Shown piece by piece: positions 8,769 through 18,549 of a stretch of 32,148 bases of DNA. Source of the stretch: Prochlorococcus sp. AG-436-K22 (GTDB taxonomy: Bacteria; Cyanobacteriota; Cyanobacteriia; PCC-6307; Cyanobiaceae); assembly GCA_003212555.1 (NCBI GenBank), contig QCPK01000015.1, positions 1 to 32,148 on the forward strand, written 5' to 3'. The notes below the pieces were generated by a model, which ran no database searches, was not told the DNA's origin, and worked only from the letters and a program-made list of their open reading frames with translations. The position numbers and the translations under genes were made by a program. Position 1 is the stretch's first letter, and each line of letters begins with the position of its first letter.

Positions 8769-9884
8769 ATGGCTCTCTCGAGCAACAACCCTTTACTAAT
8801 CCTAGGTGGTGGCTTGATGGGACTGGCATTAGCCCATTCATTAGCTAAACAAGGTCGGATCGTCGAAGTATTAAGCAGAAGACGAAATGAAGCCGCTGGA
8901 TTCGTTGCAGCTGGAATGCTCGCTCCACATGCAGAAGGGCTAAGCGGTCATCTTCTTCAACTTGGACAAGCAAGCCTTAGTGCAATACCTCAGTGGGTCA
9001 AAACAATAGAATTAGATAGTGGTATTCCGTGTGGTTTAAGAGAATGTGGCATAGTGGTACCTTTTAAAAAAATTGAAACTAGAAGTCAGTACCCAACTGC
9101 ACATCTTGGAGAGAATCTCAATCAAAATGAATTAAAAGAAGAAGTACCAGGAATTGCCTCTCACTGGCAAGCAGGGTTGCTTTTTAAAAAAGATGGGCAA
9201 ATAGACAACAGACGAAGACTAATGCGTGCTCTTGAAAAAGCATGCGTAGAATTAGGAGTGGGTTTTCAAGAAGGAGTTGAGGTTTTAGAAATAATACAAA
9301 ACCAAAATACTTTCAAAGGTATATACGTACGCACTGCAGAAGGTAGGACAAAACAAATAAAAGCAAAAGAAGCAATTTTATGTAGTGGTGCATGGAGCAA
9401 TCAGCTATTCCAGGAAATACCTGTTTCCCCGGTAAAAGGACAAATGTTTTCCATCCAAGGTCCAAAAAGAGCTTTGAAACGAATCGTCTTTGGGCCAGGG
9501 ATTTATTTAGTACCTCGTGAAGATGGACTCATAGTTGTTGGGGCTACTACTGAAATCAATGCTGGATTTACGGAAGGTTTAACACCAGCTGGACAAGCAA
9601 AATTACAAGAAGGATTAGTTTCCTTACTTCCTATTGCAAGGTCTTGGCCACATATGGAACGCTGGTGGGGCTTCCGGCCATGCACACCAGACGAAGCTCC
9701 AATACTTGGCAATTCATCAATAAAGGGACTATGGCTAGCGACTGGGCACCATAGGAATGGTGTTCTCTTGGCTGCTATTTCATCTCAATTATTAACCAAG
9801 CTCATATGCAAAGAACCTTTGACTGAAAAAGAGAATAATCTACTTTCAGCATTCACATGGAACCGTTTTTGTCCTAAAAATTAG
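8769..9884 (+). CDS. thiO: ThiO-like FAD-dependent glycine oxidase
   Basis: This 371-residue member of the DAO/glycine oxidase family begins with the FAD-binding dinucleotide fold LGGGLMGLALA (Gly13-Gly18). GFVAAGMLAPHAEG follows at about 43-56, and the FAD-closing segment GLWLATGHHRNGVLLA lies near the C-terminus. ThiO oxidises glycine to the dehydroglycine needed for the thiazole ring of thiamine, acting as a soluble flavoenzyme. The family also contains D-amino-acid oxidases, so the substrate is assigned by similarity of the motifs and by the usual cyanobacterial role. ATG at 8769 has no clear ribosome site. It diverges from gatB and converges with ndk with 28 bases between stops. Confidence 0.82.
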   Translation: MALSSNNPLLILGGGLMGLALAHSLAKQGRIVEVLSRRRNEAAGFVAAGMLAPHAEGLSGHLLQLGQASLSAIPQWVKTIELDSGIPCGLRECGIVVPFKKIETRSQYPTAHLGENLNQNELKEEVPGIASHWQAGLLFKKDGQIDNRRRLMRALEKACVELGVGFQEGVEVLEIIQNQNTFKGIYVRTAEGRTKQIKAKEAILCSGAWSNQLFQEIPVSPVKGQMFSIQGPKRALKRIVFGPGIYLVPREDGLIVVGATTEINAGFTEGLTPAGQAKLQEGLVSLLPIARSWPHMERWWGFRPCTPDEAPILGNSSIKGLWLATGHHRNGVLLAAISSQLLTKLICKEPLTEKENNLLSAFTWNRFCPKN

Positions 9885-9912
9885 ATCTAATAAATTTCAT
9901 CAATTGCCCAAT

Positions 9913-10368
9913 TCATTCAACTCTCCAGGACTGATCAGAAGGGATCCAATCATTTAACTCATCAGGCTTGAACCATAAACCAATCTCGAAAATTGCAGTT
10001 TCAGGAGCATCAGATCCATGAATCACATTTCTACCAATATTAATAGCAAGATCGCCTCGAATAGTGCCTGGCTCTGCTTCGAGAGGTTTTGTTGAACCTA
10101 TGAGTCGTCTTGCACTAGCAATAACACCATCACCTTCCCAAACCATTGCCACCACTGGTCCACTGGTAATAAAACCAACCAGACTAGCAAAAAAAGGACG
10201 TTCCTTATGCACCCCGTAATGCTGCTCAGCTAATTCCTTACTAGGAATCAATTGTTTTAAAGCGACCAGTTTAAAACCCTTGCGTTCAAAACGTCCAACA
10301 ATTTCGCCAACTAGTCCTCTTTGCACACCATCAGGTTTGATAGCTAGAAAAGTCCTTTCAACAACCAT
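9913..10368 (-). CDS. ndk: Ndk, nucleoside diphosphate kinase
   Basis: Ndk exchanges the terminal phosphate between nucleoside triphosphates and diphosphates through a phosphohistidine. The 151-residue length is standard. [20 protein letters not shown] opens the protein, and His117 in NVIHGSD is the phosphorylated residue; KPDGVQRG and [11 protein letters not shown] are nucleotide-binding segments. ATG at 10366-10368 is chosen because the family always begins within a few residues of this point; the frame is open for 34 more codons upstream, but that stretch does not resemble Ndk. speA lies divergently 149 bases away. Confidence 0.97.
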   Translation of the reverse strand: MVVERTFLAIKPDGVQRGLVGEIVGRFERKGFKLVALKQLIPSKELAEQHYGVHKERPFFASLVGFITSGPVVAMVWEGDGVIASARRLIGSTKPLEAEPGTIRGDLAINIGRNVIHGSDAPETAIFEIGLWFKPDELNDWIPSDQSWRVE

Positions 10369-10517
10369 AAAACTAATTAAATTAATAATGGAGGTATCGT
10401 CTTCTGAAAAGTACCCTCTTGGCAAGCAAAGCAATAGGATTAAATACAACTGTTCGTAGACTGCTTGCAAAAAGTTGCAATCTCAAAGGTTTTAACTCTC
10501 AACTTTCTTGTTAGAAA

Positions 10518-12464
10518 TTGACCAAATCAAGCCCCAGCAATCAAAAAAGCACGTGGACTGTACAAGACAGTGCCAATTTGTATGGCCTTAATCGCTGGGG
10601 GGAAGACTATTTCACAATCAACAAGTCTGGAAATATTGACATTAGTCCTCACAGAAAAAAAGGCTGCAGTATAGATCTGAGACATCTTTTAGATGAATTA
10701 AAAGGACGCAACTTAAATCCACCTCTCTTACTTCGCTTTAATGACATTCTCGAAGATAGAGTTCAAAAACTTCATGATGCATTTGCACAAGCTATTCATA
10801 AATACGGCTATCAGAATCAATACCAAGGTGTCTTCCCAATAAAATGCAATCAACAAAGACATGTTGTCGAAGAAATCATAAAGATTGGTCAACAATGGCA
10901 CTTTGGTCTTGAAGCAGGAAGCAAAGCAGAGCTTCTAATAGCTCTATCCATGGTGAATGATCCAAAAGCTTTCTTAATCTGTAATGGCTACAAAGATAAA
11001 CGCTATATAGAGACAGCGATACTTGCACGTCAACTCGGCAAACAACCAATAGTAGTCATTGAACAAGCTGATGAAGTAGAACGCATTATTACCGCAAGCC
11101 AAACTCTTGGAGCACCACCATTAATTGGAATAAGGGCAAAGTTATCAAGTCAAAGTAGCGGAAGATGGAGAGCTTCAACAGGAGTAAATTCTAAGTTTGG
11201 ACTATCAATACCTGAAATCCTCAAAGCAGTAAAGGAACTAGAAAGCGCTAATCTCCTTCAGGAATTAACCCTCCTGCATTTTCATATCGGAAGTCAAATC
11301 AACGATATTGCTGTTCTAAAAAATGCATTGCAAGAAGCAGGTCAAATATATGTTGAATTAACTCGCCTAGGAGCACCAATGGGACACTTAGATGTAGGTG
11401 GTGGACTAGGTGTTGACTATGACGGCAGTCGTACCGCAACTACTGCATCTACAAACTACTCACTGCAAAATTATGCCAATGATGTAGTAGCAACTATTCA
11501 AGAGTGTTGTAACTCGCATTCTATCAAGGTGCCAACCTTAATTAGTGAAAGTGGGCGTAATCTTTCAAGCCATTTTTCAGTTTTGATTTTTAATGTCTTA
11601 GGTACAAGTTCAGTCCCAACAACTATTCCAACGCGTACGGAAAATGAATGCTTAAGTGTTCAAAACCTTCGAGAGACATTAGAAAGCCTTGAAAATATTG
11701 ACGAGATAAAAGAAATAGATCTGACAAAACTCCAAGAAGCATGGAATGACGCACTGAAGTTTAAAGAAGATGCACTAGCAGCATTTCGGCTTGGTTTTAT
11801 TGATTTAACCGCTAGAGCTACAGCCGAACAACTCACATGGGCATGCGCCAAAAAAATAACTGATCATATCCCAAACAATCTAGTGATACCCGAAGAACTA
11901 AAAGCTCTCAATGCTGCACTTGCCTCCACCTATTATGCCAACATTTCTATTTTTCGTTCAGCTCCGGATACATGGGCAATCGAACAACTTTTTCCAATTC
12001 TTCCAATCCACCGACTAGAAGAAAAGCCTAGTCAATTAGGCCATTTTGCAGATCTAACATGTGACTCTGATGGAAAGCTTGCACGATTTGTTGATAATGG
12101 GAAAGTGAAAGCCCTACTCGAATTACATACCTTTCACCCAGGTGAAGAGTATTTAATAGGCATGTTCCTTGGAGGTGCCTACCAAGAAGTCATGGGCAAT
12201 TTACATAACCTTTTTGGAAGCACGAATGCAGTACATATACGTTTAACCAGAAATGGAAAATACAAGCTTGATCATGTCGTGAAAGGGGATACCAAAGGCG
12301 ATGTACTATATGCAATGGAACATGACTCAGAGCAATTATTAGAGAGTCTACGTATGACAACTGAATCTGCAATAGAGAAAGGAAATTTAAAAATCCATGA
12401 TGCTCAACGTCTAATGGACCATATAGAAACCAGCCTGCGGAAAAGCACTTACTTACAAGAATAA
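10518..12464 (+). CDS. speA: SpeA, biosynthetic arginine decarboxylase
   Basis: SpeA converts arginine to agmatine, the first step of this polyamine route, using pyridoxal phosphate. The 648-residue length fits the large bacterial SpeA family (fold III decarboxylases). WTVQDSANLYGLNRWGEDYF opens the conserved part, the PLP lysine is most likely Lys109 in FPIKCNQQRHVVEEI, and LTLLHFHIGSQ, LDVGGGLGVDYDGS and SESGRNLSSH follow; the C-terminal LTCDSDGK holds the conserved Cys-Asp-Ser segment. The start is TTG at 10518: an in-frame TAG lies two codons upstream and no ATG precedes the conserved region. The ribosome site is not recognisable. It is convergent with alaS with two bases between the stop codons. 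Confidence 0.95.
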   Translation: MTKSSPSNQKSTWTVQDSANLYGLNRWGEDYFTINKSGNIDISPHRKKGCSIDLRHLLDELKGRNLNPPLLLRFNDILEDRVQKLHDAFAQAIHKYGYQNQYQGVFPIKCNQQRHVVEEIIKIGQQWHFGLEAGSKAELLIALSMVNDPKAFLICNGYKDKRYIETAILARQLGKQPIVVIEQADEVERIITASQTLGAPPLIGIRAKLSSQSSGRWRASTGVNSKFGLSIPEILKAVKELESANLLQELTLLHFHIGSQINDIAVLKNALQEAGQIYVELTRLGAPMGHLDVGGGLGVDYDGSRTATTASTNYSLQNYANDVVATIQECCNSHSIKVPTLISESGRNLSSHFSVLIFNVLGTSSVPTTIPTRTENECLSVQNLRETLESLENIDEIKEIDLTKLQEAWNDALKFKEDALAAFRLGFIDLTARATAEQLTWACAKKITDHIPNNLVIPEELKALNAALASTYYANISIFRSAPDTWAIEQLFPILPIHRLEEKPSQLGHFADLTCDSDGKLARFVDNGKVKALLELHTFHPGEEYLIGMFLGGAYQEVMGNLHNLFGSTNAVHIRLTRNGKYKLDHVVKGDTKGDVLYAMEHDSEQLLESLRMTTESAIEKGNLKIHDAQRLMDHIETSLRKSTYLQE

Positions 12465-12466
12465 AA

Positions 12467-15112
12467 TCAATCTAAAGCTTTAATTAACTGATCTCTTGCA
12501 AAACCTAAGGCACTGTCAAGTGCTTCTGGATCCTTACCACCAGCTTGAGCAAGATTTGGACGCCCTCCTCCTCCTCCTCCACAAAGCTTCGCAATTGGAG
12601 CAAGAAACTTTCCAGCATGAAGACCCTTATCAATAACTTCTGATCCAAAAGCAGTTACTAAAATCACTTTCTTCCCATTGTTCATCTCGGGTATGCCAGC
12701 TAATACCACAGCTGTATTAACACCTAATTTGTCTACCAAGGTTTGTGCTGCAGATTGCAAGGCATCTCCAGTCACACCATCAAGACGTTCAATAATATAT
12801 TGGCTCTTACCAAGAGATATAGCATTGGCAAGCAATAGTGAAGCTTTAGCAGAAGCCACTTCCTCCTGAGCTTTCTCAAGTAATTTGGTCAATGATTTGA
12901 CCTCACTTTGTAGTGCAATTACTCGATCAACAATCTCATTAGATTGCGCTTTAAAGCGATCGCTGAGAGTCTTAACAACCAAATCACGATCATTCAAATA
13001 ACTTAAGACACCTTGTCCCGTAATAGCTTCAATCCTACGTATCCCTGCAGCAATACCTGTCTCACTAACAATTTTAAATAATCCTATTTCAGAAGTATTA
13101 GAAACATGAGTACCACCACAAAGTTCCATAGAAACACCAGGGATCTCAACTACTCGAACTATCTCTCCATATTTTTCACCAAACATTGCAACAGCACCCG
13201 CAGATTTAGCATCATCAATAGACATTTCACTAACAAATAAAGCATGTTCTTCTGAAATCCAAGAATTAATTAATTGCTCAATTTGCATCAACTCTTCTAC
13301 TTCAATTGGACGTGAAGAGTGAAAATCAAAACGTAAGCGATCAAAGCCTACTAAAGATCCAGCTTGACTAATATCAGAATCAACAATCTTCTTTAATGCT
13401 GCTTGTAGCAGATGAGTGGAAGTATGATTTGATCGAACACATCTCCGACAAAAGCTATCCACACTCAGTTGAACAACATCACCCAAATGCAGCGTTCCAC
13501 TTTTAACAAGGCCTGAATGAACAAAAGCACCTTTTACTCTCCGAACAGCATCAATTTCAATCAAGCAACTAAAATTGTCTGAAGACAAAGTAGTAATAGT
13601 TCCTCTATCTCCAATTTGCCCACCACTTTCTCCATAAAACGTAGTGGTATCAAGAACCAAGTCAACCTTATCTCCTGCAGTGCATTTTTTAGAAGAAATC
13701 CCATTTATTACGATCGCCTGAACTTCACTTGATTGAGCAAGATTCTGATAACCCTCAAAAGTTGTTTCACCTAACTCAGCAACCACTTTATCAATAGTAT
13801 CTTGCAGCGTTAAGTCAATAGTCGTAACCGCAGCCTTGGCTCTTAGACGCTGTTGGTCCATTGCTAATTGAAAACCTTGTAGATCAACTTGTAAAGAATT
13901 TTCCTCAGCAATCTCTTGTGTTAATTCAACTGGAAAGCCATACGTATCATAGAGCTCAAATGCTTGTTCTCCTGAAATCTCTTTTGGATTAGAAGCAAGT
14001 AAGTCATGCAACAATTGCTCACCTCTACCTAGAGTAGCAAGGAAACGAACTTCTTCTTGTTGAAGTTCTCTTAAAATCTTCTCACGTTTTTGAATTAACT
14101 GTGGATAAGTAGTTTTCATTAACTCAATAGCAACTTCTGCAATCTGAGTCAAGAAGGGCTTCCTAATTCCAAGCAATCTACCATGCCTGACAACACGTCT
14201 AAGCAATCTCCTTAAGATATAGCCTCGACCAAGATTACTAGCTAAAACACCATCGCTTATTAGATGAACGCAGGCACGGGTATGATCACCAATAACCTTA
14301 AAAGATATTTTATCCTTCTCATCAACTTCATAGTAGTTAAGCCCAACTAAAGTGGAAGCCTTCTCTAATAATGGGAGAATTAAATCCGTTTCATAGTTAT
14401 TAGCTGCTCCTTGCAAAATTTGAGCCATCCTCTCTAAACCCATTCCTGTATCAATATTGCAATGTGTAAGCGATTCCAAGTTTCCCGTCGAATCTCGATT
14501 GTATTGCATAAATACCAAGTTATAGAATTCAATAAATCGACTACCATCTTCTAAATCAATTTCTTGAGTTCCAAGCTCTGGGTGAAAATCATAATAAAGC
14601 TCTGAACAAGGACCACACGGACCAGTTGGTCCAGATGACCAAAAATTATCAGCTTCATCCATCCGAATAATGCGACAAGGATCAACTCCCACAACATCTC
14701 GCCAAATAACTTCTGTTTCTTGATCTTCCCGAAAAACACTAACTACTAAATTCTTTGGATCTAAGCCATATACACTTGTGCTGAGCTCCCAAGCCCATTG
14801 AATTGCCTCCTTTTTGAAATAATCACCAAAAGAGAAATTTCCCAACATCTCAAAAAAAGTATGATGCCTGGCCGTTTTCCCAACGTTTTCTATATCATTT
14901 GTCCTGATACATTTCTGACTGGTAGTAACTCTTTTTGACGCAATTTCCTCATGCCCAAGGAACACAGGCTTAAAAGGAAGCATTCCTGCAATCGTAAGCA
15001 ATACAGTTGGATCCTCAGGAACCAAAGATGCACTAGGCATAGCTTTATGCCCTCGTTGCTCGTAAAAATTCAAGAATGTAGCCCTTATTTCCTCTCCTGT
15101 AAGAGATTTCAT
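12467..15112 (-). CDS. alaS: AlaS, alanyl-tRNA synthetase
   Basis: AlaS charges tRNA(Ala) and edits Ser-tRNA(Ala). The 881-residue protein has the class II catalytic core (PSASLVPEDPTVLLTIAGM, KPVFLG, RHHTFFEMLGNFSFGDYFK), a tRNA-recognition region, an editing domain and a C-terminal C-Ala domain ending with CGGGGGGRPNLAQAGG. The editing-site zinc ligands are visible as H563 and H567 (HTSTH) and C665 and H669 (CGGTH). ATG at 15110-15112 is chosen because this numbering places C665/H669 almost exactly where Escherichia coli AlaS has C666/H670, and the conserved EIRATFLNFYEQRGH starts eight residues later. ATG at 15145 and TTG at 15178 are possible longer starts. Confidence 0.95.
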   Translation of the reverse strand: MKSLTGEEIRATFLNFYEQRGHKAMPSASLVPEDPTVLLTIAGMLPFKPVFLGHEEIASKRVTTSQKCIRTNDIENVGKTARHHTFFEMLGNFSFGDYFKKEAIQWAWELSTSVYGLDPKNLVVSVFREDQETEVIWRDVVGVDPCRIIRMDEADNFWSSGPTGPCGPCSELYYDFHPELGTQEIDLEDGSRFIEFYNLVFMQYNRDSTGNLESLTHCNIDTGMGLERMAQILQGAANNYETDLILPLLEKASTLVGLNYYEVDEKDKISFKVIGDHTRACVHLISDGVLASNLGRGYILRRLLRRVVRHGRLLGIRKPFLTQIAEVAIELMKTTYPQLIQKREKILRELQQEEVRFLATLGRGEQLLHDLLASNPKEISGEQAFELYDTYGFPVELTQEIAEENSLQVDLQGFQLAMDQQRLRAKAAVTTIDLTLQDTIDKVVAELGETTFEGYQNLAQSSEVQAIVINGISSKKCTAGDKVDLVLDTTTFYGESGGQIGDRGTITTLSSDNFSCLIEIDAVRRVKGAFVHSGLVKSGTLHLGDVVQLSVDSFCRRCVRSNHTSTHLLQAALKKIVDSDISQAGSLVGFDRLRFDFHSSRPIEVEELMQIEQLINSWISEEHALFVSEMSIDDAKSAGAVAMFGEKYGEIVRVVEIPGVSMELCGGTHVSNTSEIGLFKIVSETGIAAGIRRIEAITGQGVLSYLNDRDLVVKTLSDRFKAQSNEIVDRVIALQSEVKSLTKLLEKAQEEVASAKASLLLANAISLGKSQYIIERLDGVTGDALQSAAQTLVDKLGVNTAVVLAGIPEMNNGKKVILVTAFGSEVIDKGLHAGKFLAPIAKLCGGGGGGRPNLAQAGGKDPEALDSALGFARDQLIKALD
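12566..12580. repeat. trinucleotide repeat inside alaS
   Basis: Five tandem TCC units (GGA on the coding strand) plus an adjoining GGG codon encode six glycines in the C-Ala domain. The glycine-rich sequence is usual for AlaS, but the identical codons make it a potential slippage site that would add or remove glycines without shifting the frame. Confidence 0.6.
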
Positions 15113-15207
15113 TGTGGATTCTGAAGACACTCGTTCAACTTCCATAGCAGACTTGAGAGTTGGGGAAAGAAGCACCAAACATGGCGTAAATTCAAAATAA
15201 AAAACAA

Positions 15208-15305
15208 GTAATTAGCTTCTCATAAAATCTACCTAATTACCTGCCATTATTATCTATGAAATTCTTCATAATCACTATTGTTATTGCTTTCTACAAAGAA
15301 AGCAA
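15208..15305. repeat. three inverted repeats in the alaS/helicase divergent gap
   Basis: Within 98 bases there are three: GTAATTAG (15208-15215) with CTAATTAC (15233-15240); TATGAA (15255-15260) with TTCATA (15265-15270); and TTGCTTTC (15284-15291) with GAAAGCAA (15298-15305, 6-base spacer). They could be operators for the divergent genes or hairpins in the helicase leader. No clear -35/-10 pair could be chosen here. Confidence 0.4.
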
Positions 15306-15342
15306 AATAGAAAAACAATTAGATGTTTAATGCATCCTTCAT

Positions 15343-18300
15343 ATGAGCTTGCTCCACGCTACTTGGTTAAGTCAATCTGAAGATTTGCCATCTGATAACT
15401 CTCCAGTTTTGTTCCTTTGGGCAGATACATGGCAAATGGCCACTCTCAAAAAACCAAAGACCAGTCCTTGTCCTCATCCTTACTCATTGTCTTCCAAAGA
15501 ATTAAAAATTTGGTTGGAGAAAAAAAACATATTGCCTAAAGAAGCAATAGATGGAACAGCATGCCTAACACTTCCCAGTAAGTCTGCTCTCAAAACCAGA
15601 AAAGCACCTAATGGCAAGGGCTCCGAAGGAGATCAAGAATGGGCGACGCTTCCCTTACTAGCAGGAGAAGCAACCCCAAAAAACTATGAATTGTGGCCAT
15701 GGAAAATTAATGGTCTCGCACTCAACGCTTGGGACGCCTCAAAATGGTTAACACAATTACCTCTATCTCAAAAAGATTCTGACTTAAGTGAAGAAATACT
15801 TTGGTGGACACATTTACAACGTTGGTCTTTAAGTCTGATTGCAAATGGATTATGGCTTCCGCAAATTGCATTAAGAAAAAATGAATACCAGCATCATCGT
15901 GCTCGCTGGGTACCATTACTTAATCAAGAAAATGAACGAAAAAGACTAGAAGAATTTATCCAAAAAATGCCATTAGGAGTCATGTGCTCAATTCCCTGGA
16001 TAGATAAAAGCAAGGGAAGCAAAAACAACAGTGGATCAAAATCAACAAAATCTCTTTCTGTAGCAAACCCTATTGCATCATCACTGGTTAAACAGGACCG
16101 AAATGTAGTGATAAATATCTTAGAAGAAATTCTTGATTCCCAGCTTCGAAAAGACTTTAAGAAGGAGACAACCAACTTAGATCCATTACTAGCAGCTTGG
16201 CAAACATCACTTGGATCAACAAATGGATTCATTGATTTGTGCGATGAAGATCTAAAACGTTTAGAAAAAGCTACTAAACATTGGAAGGGAGCCTTATATC
16301 CCAAGCTCAATGATGCAAAAACATGCCTTGCACTAATACCACCAATTAATGATGAAACAATATGGACCCTACATTTTCTTTTACAAGCAGAATCGAATTC
16401 AGCACTTACAATTTCTGCAGCTAAGGTTTGGGAAACAAACTCCAATAGCATAGATATTGGCGAAATAAAAGTTGCAAAAGCTAGTGAAATTCTTCTAGAA
16501 GGCCTAGGCAGAGCAATGCAAATTTTTCCTGCTATCGAACGAGGTCTAGAAACCCCCACACCTCACAATATGCAACTATCTCCAGATGAAGCGTTTGTAT
16601 TTATTAAAACAGCATCACAGCAACTACGAGACAATGGAATTGGCGTAATACTTCCCAAAAGTCTATCCACAGGCGTATCAAGTCGGCTAGGTATAACAAT
16701 CAAAGCAGAGCTTAAAGATGCAACTCACGGGGCTCGACCAGGAGACAGTCTAGATTGGAGTTGGAGTTTAATGATAGGTGGTATAGATTTAACTATAAAA
16801 GAATTAGAAATACTTGGAAAGAAAAAAAGTCCTTTAGTGAATCACAAAGGTACGTGGATTGAATTACGACCAAATGATTTACAAAAAGTTGAAAGATTTT
16901 CTTTTGACCCACCACACCTCAACCTTGATGAGGCATTAACTCTAACTTCCACTACAGGAAATACCCTTCTCAAGCTTCCAGTACATCAATTTAATCCTGG
17001 ACCAAGATTGCAGTCTGTTTTAGAACAATATCACCAACACAGTTCTCCTCAATCTATACCAGATCCGGAAGGGTTTCATGGGCAACTCAGACCATATCAA
17101 CAACGAGGTCTAGGCTGGCTGGCTTTTCTATATCAATTTCATCAAGGGGCCTGCCTCGCAGATGACATGGGACTTGGAAAAACTATTCAATTATTAGCAT
17201 TTATCCAACAATTAAAGAACCAGGGAGAACTGACAAAACCTTTATTACTTATTGCACCAACTTCAGTGTTAACCAACTGGAAAAGAGAATCTATAGCATT
17301 TACTCCAGGATTATCTCTTATTGAACACTATGGCACCCAAAGAGCAAAGACCATAGAACAACTCAATCATTCACTTAAGGAAATTGATATCTGTATAACA
17401 AGTTACAGCCTAGCCTGTAGAGATAGTAAGCTATTAAACAATATCAACTGGCAAGGTGTTGTCATTGATGAAGCACAAGCTATAAAAAACTCAAAGGCAA
17501 AACAAAGTATTGCAATCAGAGAAATTAGCCAAGGTCTAAAACATGATCCCCTTCGAATTGCACTTACAGGAACACCCATCGAAAACCGTATCAGTGAAAT
17601 ATGGTCTCTGATGAATTTCCTAAATCCAAAAGTACTCGGCGAAGAAGCTTTTTTTAATCAAAGGTACAAGCTTCCTATTGAACATTATGGAGATATCTCG
17701 TCTTTAAAAGACCTAAAATCACGTGTGAACCCATTTATATTAAGACGACTAAAAACAGACCAATCGATTATTTCAGACTTGCCAAGTAAAATTGAGTTAA
17801 ATGAATGGGTAAGTCTCAGTAAAGAGCAAGAAAGTCTTTATAACAAAACTGTCGAGACAAATCTACAAGAAATCGCAGCATCACCACTAGGCCAACGCCA
17901 TGGCAAAACCTTAGGACTACTAACTCGTCTTAAACAAATTTGCAATCACCCTGCACTCAATTTAAAAGAAAAAGAGATTAATCAAAATTTTCTAGAACGT
18001 TCATCAAAACTACAAAGACTTGATCAGATACTTGAAGAAATTTTGGAAACCAATGACCGGGCTTTACTATTTACTCAATTCACGGAATGGGGACACTTAC
18101 TTCAATCTTATCTAATGAAAAAATGGGAAACTGAAGTTCCTTTCCTGCATGGAGGAAGCTCAAAAATACAACGACAAGAAATGATAGATCGATTTCAAAA
18201 TGATCCACGAGGCCCAAAACTATTTTTACTTTCATTAAAAGCAGGTGGATTAGGGTTAAATCTAACTAGAGCTAATCATGTGTTTCACATTGATCGATGG

Positions 18301-18534
18301 TGGAATCCAGCTGTAGAAAATCAAGCGACAGATCGTGCATATCGAATTGGGCAAACTAAAAGTGTTATCGTTCACAAATTCATTACCACAGGATCTATTG
18401 AAGAGAAAATTAATCAAATGATCTTTGAAAAATCTCAGCTTGCTGAAAACATAGTGGGATCTGGAGAAAGTTGGCTTGGCAAGCTTAGTGTTGACGAGCT
18501 AAGCAAATTAGTTGTCTTAGACAACAATGCATAA
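15343..18534 (+). CDS. SNF2-family helicase-like ATPase
   Basis: The 1063-residue protein has a long N-terminal part (1-about 560, including the SNF2-associated region typical of bacterial homologues) and a C-terminal two-lobed SF2 ATPase. Motifs are complete: motif I DDMGLGKT at 607-614, motif II DEAQ at 709-712, motif III LTGTPIENR, motif IV region LLFTQFTEW, motif V SLKAGGLGLNLT and motif VI QATDRAYRIGQ at 994-1004. SNF2 proteins are double-stranded DNA translocases that remodel protein-DNA complexes rather than open strands; the bacterial role is not well defined. ATG at 15343 gives MSLLHATWL, which I recognise as the usual cyanobacterial N-terminus. A SWIM-domain gene follows 15 bases downstream, probably in one operon and perhaps in one complex. 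Confidence 0.92.
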   Translation: MSLLHATWLSQSEDLPSDNSPVLFLWADTWQMATLKKPKTSPCPHPYSLSSKELKIWLEKKNILPKEAIDGTACLTLPSKSALKTRKAPNGKGSEGDQEWATLPLLAGEATPKNYELWPWKINGLALNAWDASKWLTQLPLSQKDSDLSEEILWWTHLQRWSLSLIANGLWLPQIALRKNEYQHHRARWVPLLNQENERKRLEEFIQKMPLGVMCSIPWIDKSKGSKNNSGSKSTKSLSVANPIASSLVKQDRNVVINILEEILDSQLRKDFKKETTNLDPLLAAWQTSLGSTNGFIDLCDEDLKRLEKATKHWKGALYPKLNDAKTCLALIPPINDETIWTLHFLLQAESNSALTISAAKVWETNSNSIDIGEIKVAKASEILLEGLGRAMQIFPAIERGLETPTPHNMQLSPDEAFVFIKTASQQLRDNGIGVILPKSLSTGVSSRLGITIKAELKDATHGARPGDSLDWSWSLMIGGIDLTIKELEILGKKKSPLVNHKGTWIELRPNDLQKVERFSFDPPHLNLDEALTLTSTTGNTLLKLPVHQFNPGPRLQSVLEQYHQHSSPQSIPDPEGFHGQLRPYQQRGLGWLAFLYQFHQGACLADDMGLGKTIQLLAFIQQLKNQGELTKPLLLIAPTSVLTNWKRESIAFTPGLSLIEHYGTQRAKTIEQLNHSLKEIDICITSYSLACRDSKLLNNINWQGVVIDEAQAIKNSKAKQSIAIREISQGLKHDPLRIALTGTPIENRISEIWSLMNFLNPKVLGEEAFFNQRYKLPIEHYGDISSLKDLKSRVNPFILRRLKTDQSIISDLPSKIELNEWVSLSKEQESLYNKTVETNLQEIAASPLGQRHGKTLGLLTRLKQICNHPALNLKEKEINQNFLERSSKLQRLDQILEEILETNDRALLFTQFTEWGHLLQSYLMKKWETEVPFLHGGSSKIQRQEMIDRFQNDPRGPKLFLLSLKAGGLGLNLTRANHVFHIDRWWNPAVENQATDRAYRIGQTKSVIVHKFITTGSIEEKINQMIFEKSQLAENIVGSGESWLGKLSVDELSKLVVLDNNA

Positions 18535-18549
18535 AATTCCAAACTAATC

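Noticed and set aside
10369-10470. Extra 34 codons upstream of ndk in the same frame
   Set aside because: They do not resemble any Ndk N-terminus, and ATG at 10368 gives the standard 151-residue protein.
15113-15178. Longer alaS start at TTG 15178 or ATG 15145
   Set aside because: The added residues lie outside the conserved synthetase start, and the shorter form aligns the zinc ligands with Escherichia coli numbering. The longer ATG cannot be fully excluded.
15924-16559. 211-codon open frame on the minus strand inside the SNF2 gene
   Set aside because: It lies antisense to a well-supported gene, has a Ser/Ile/Phe-rich composition typical of a mirrored frame and shows no domain.
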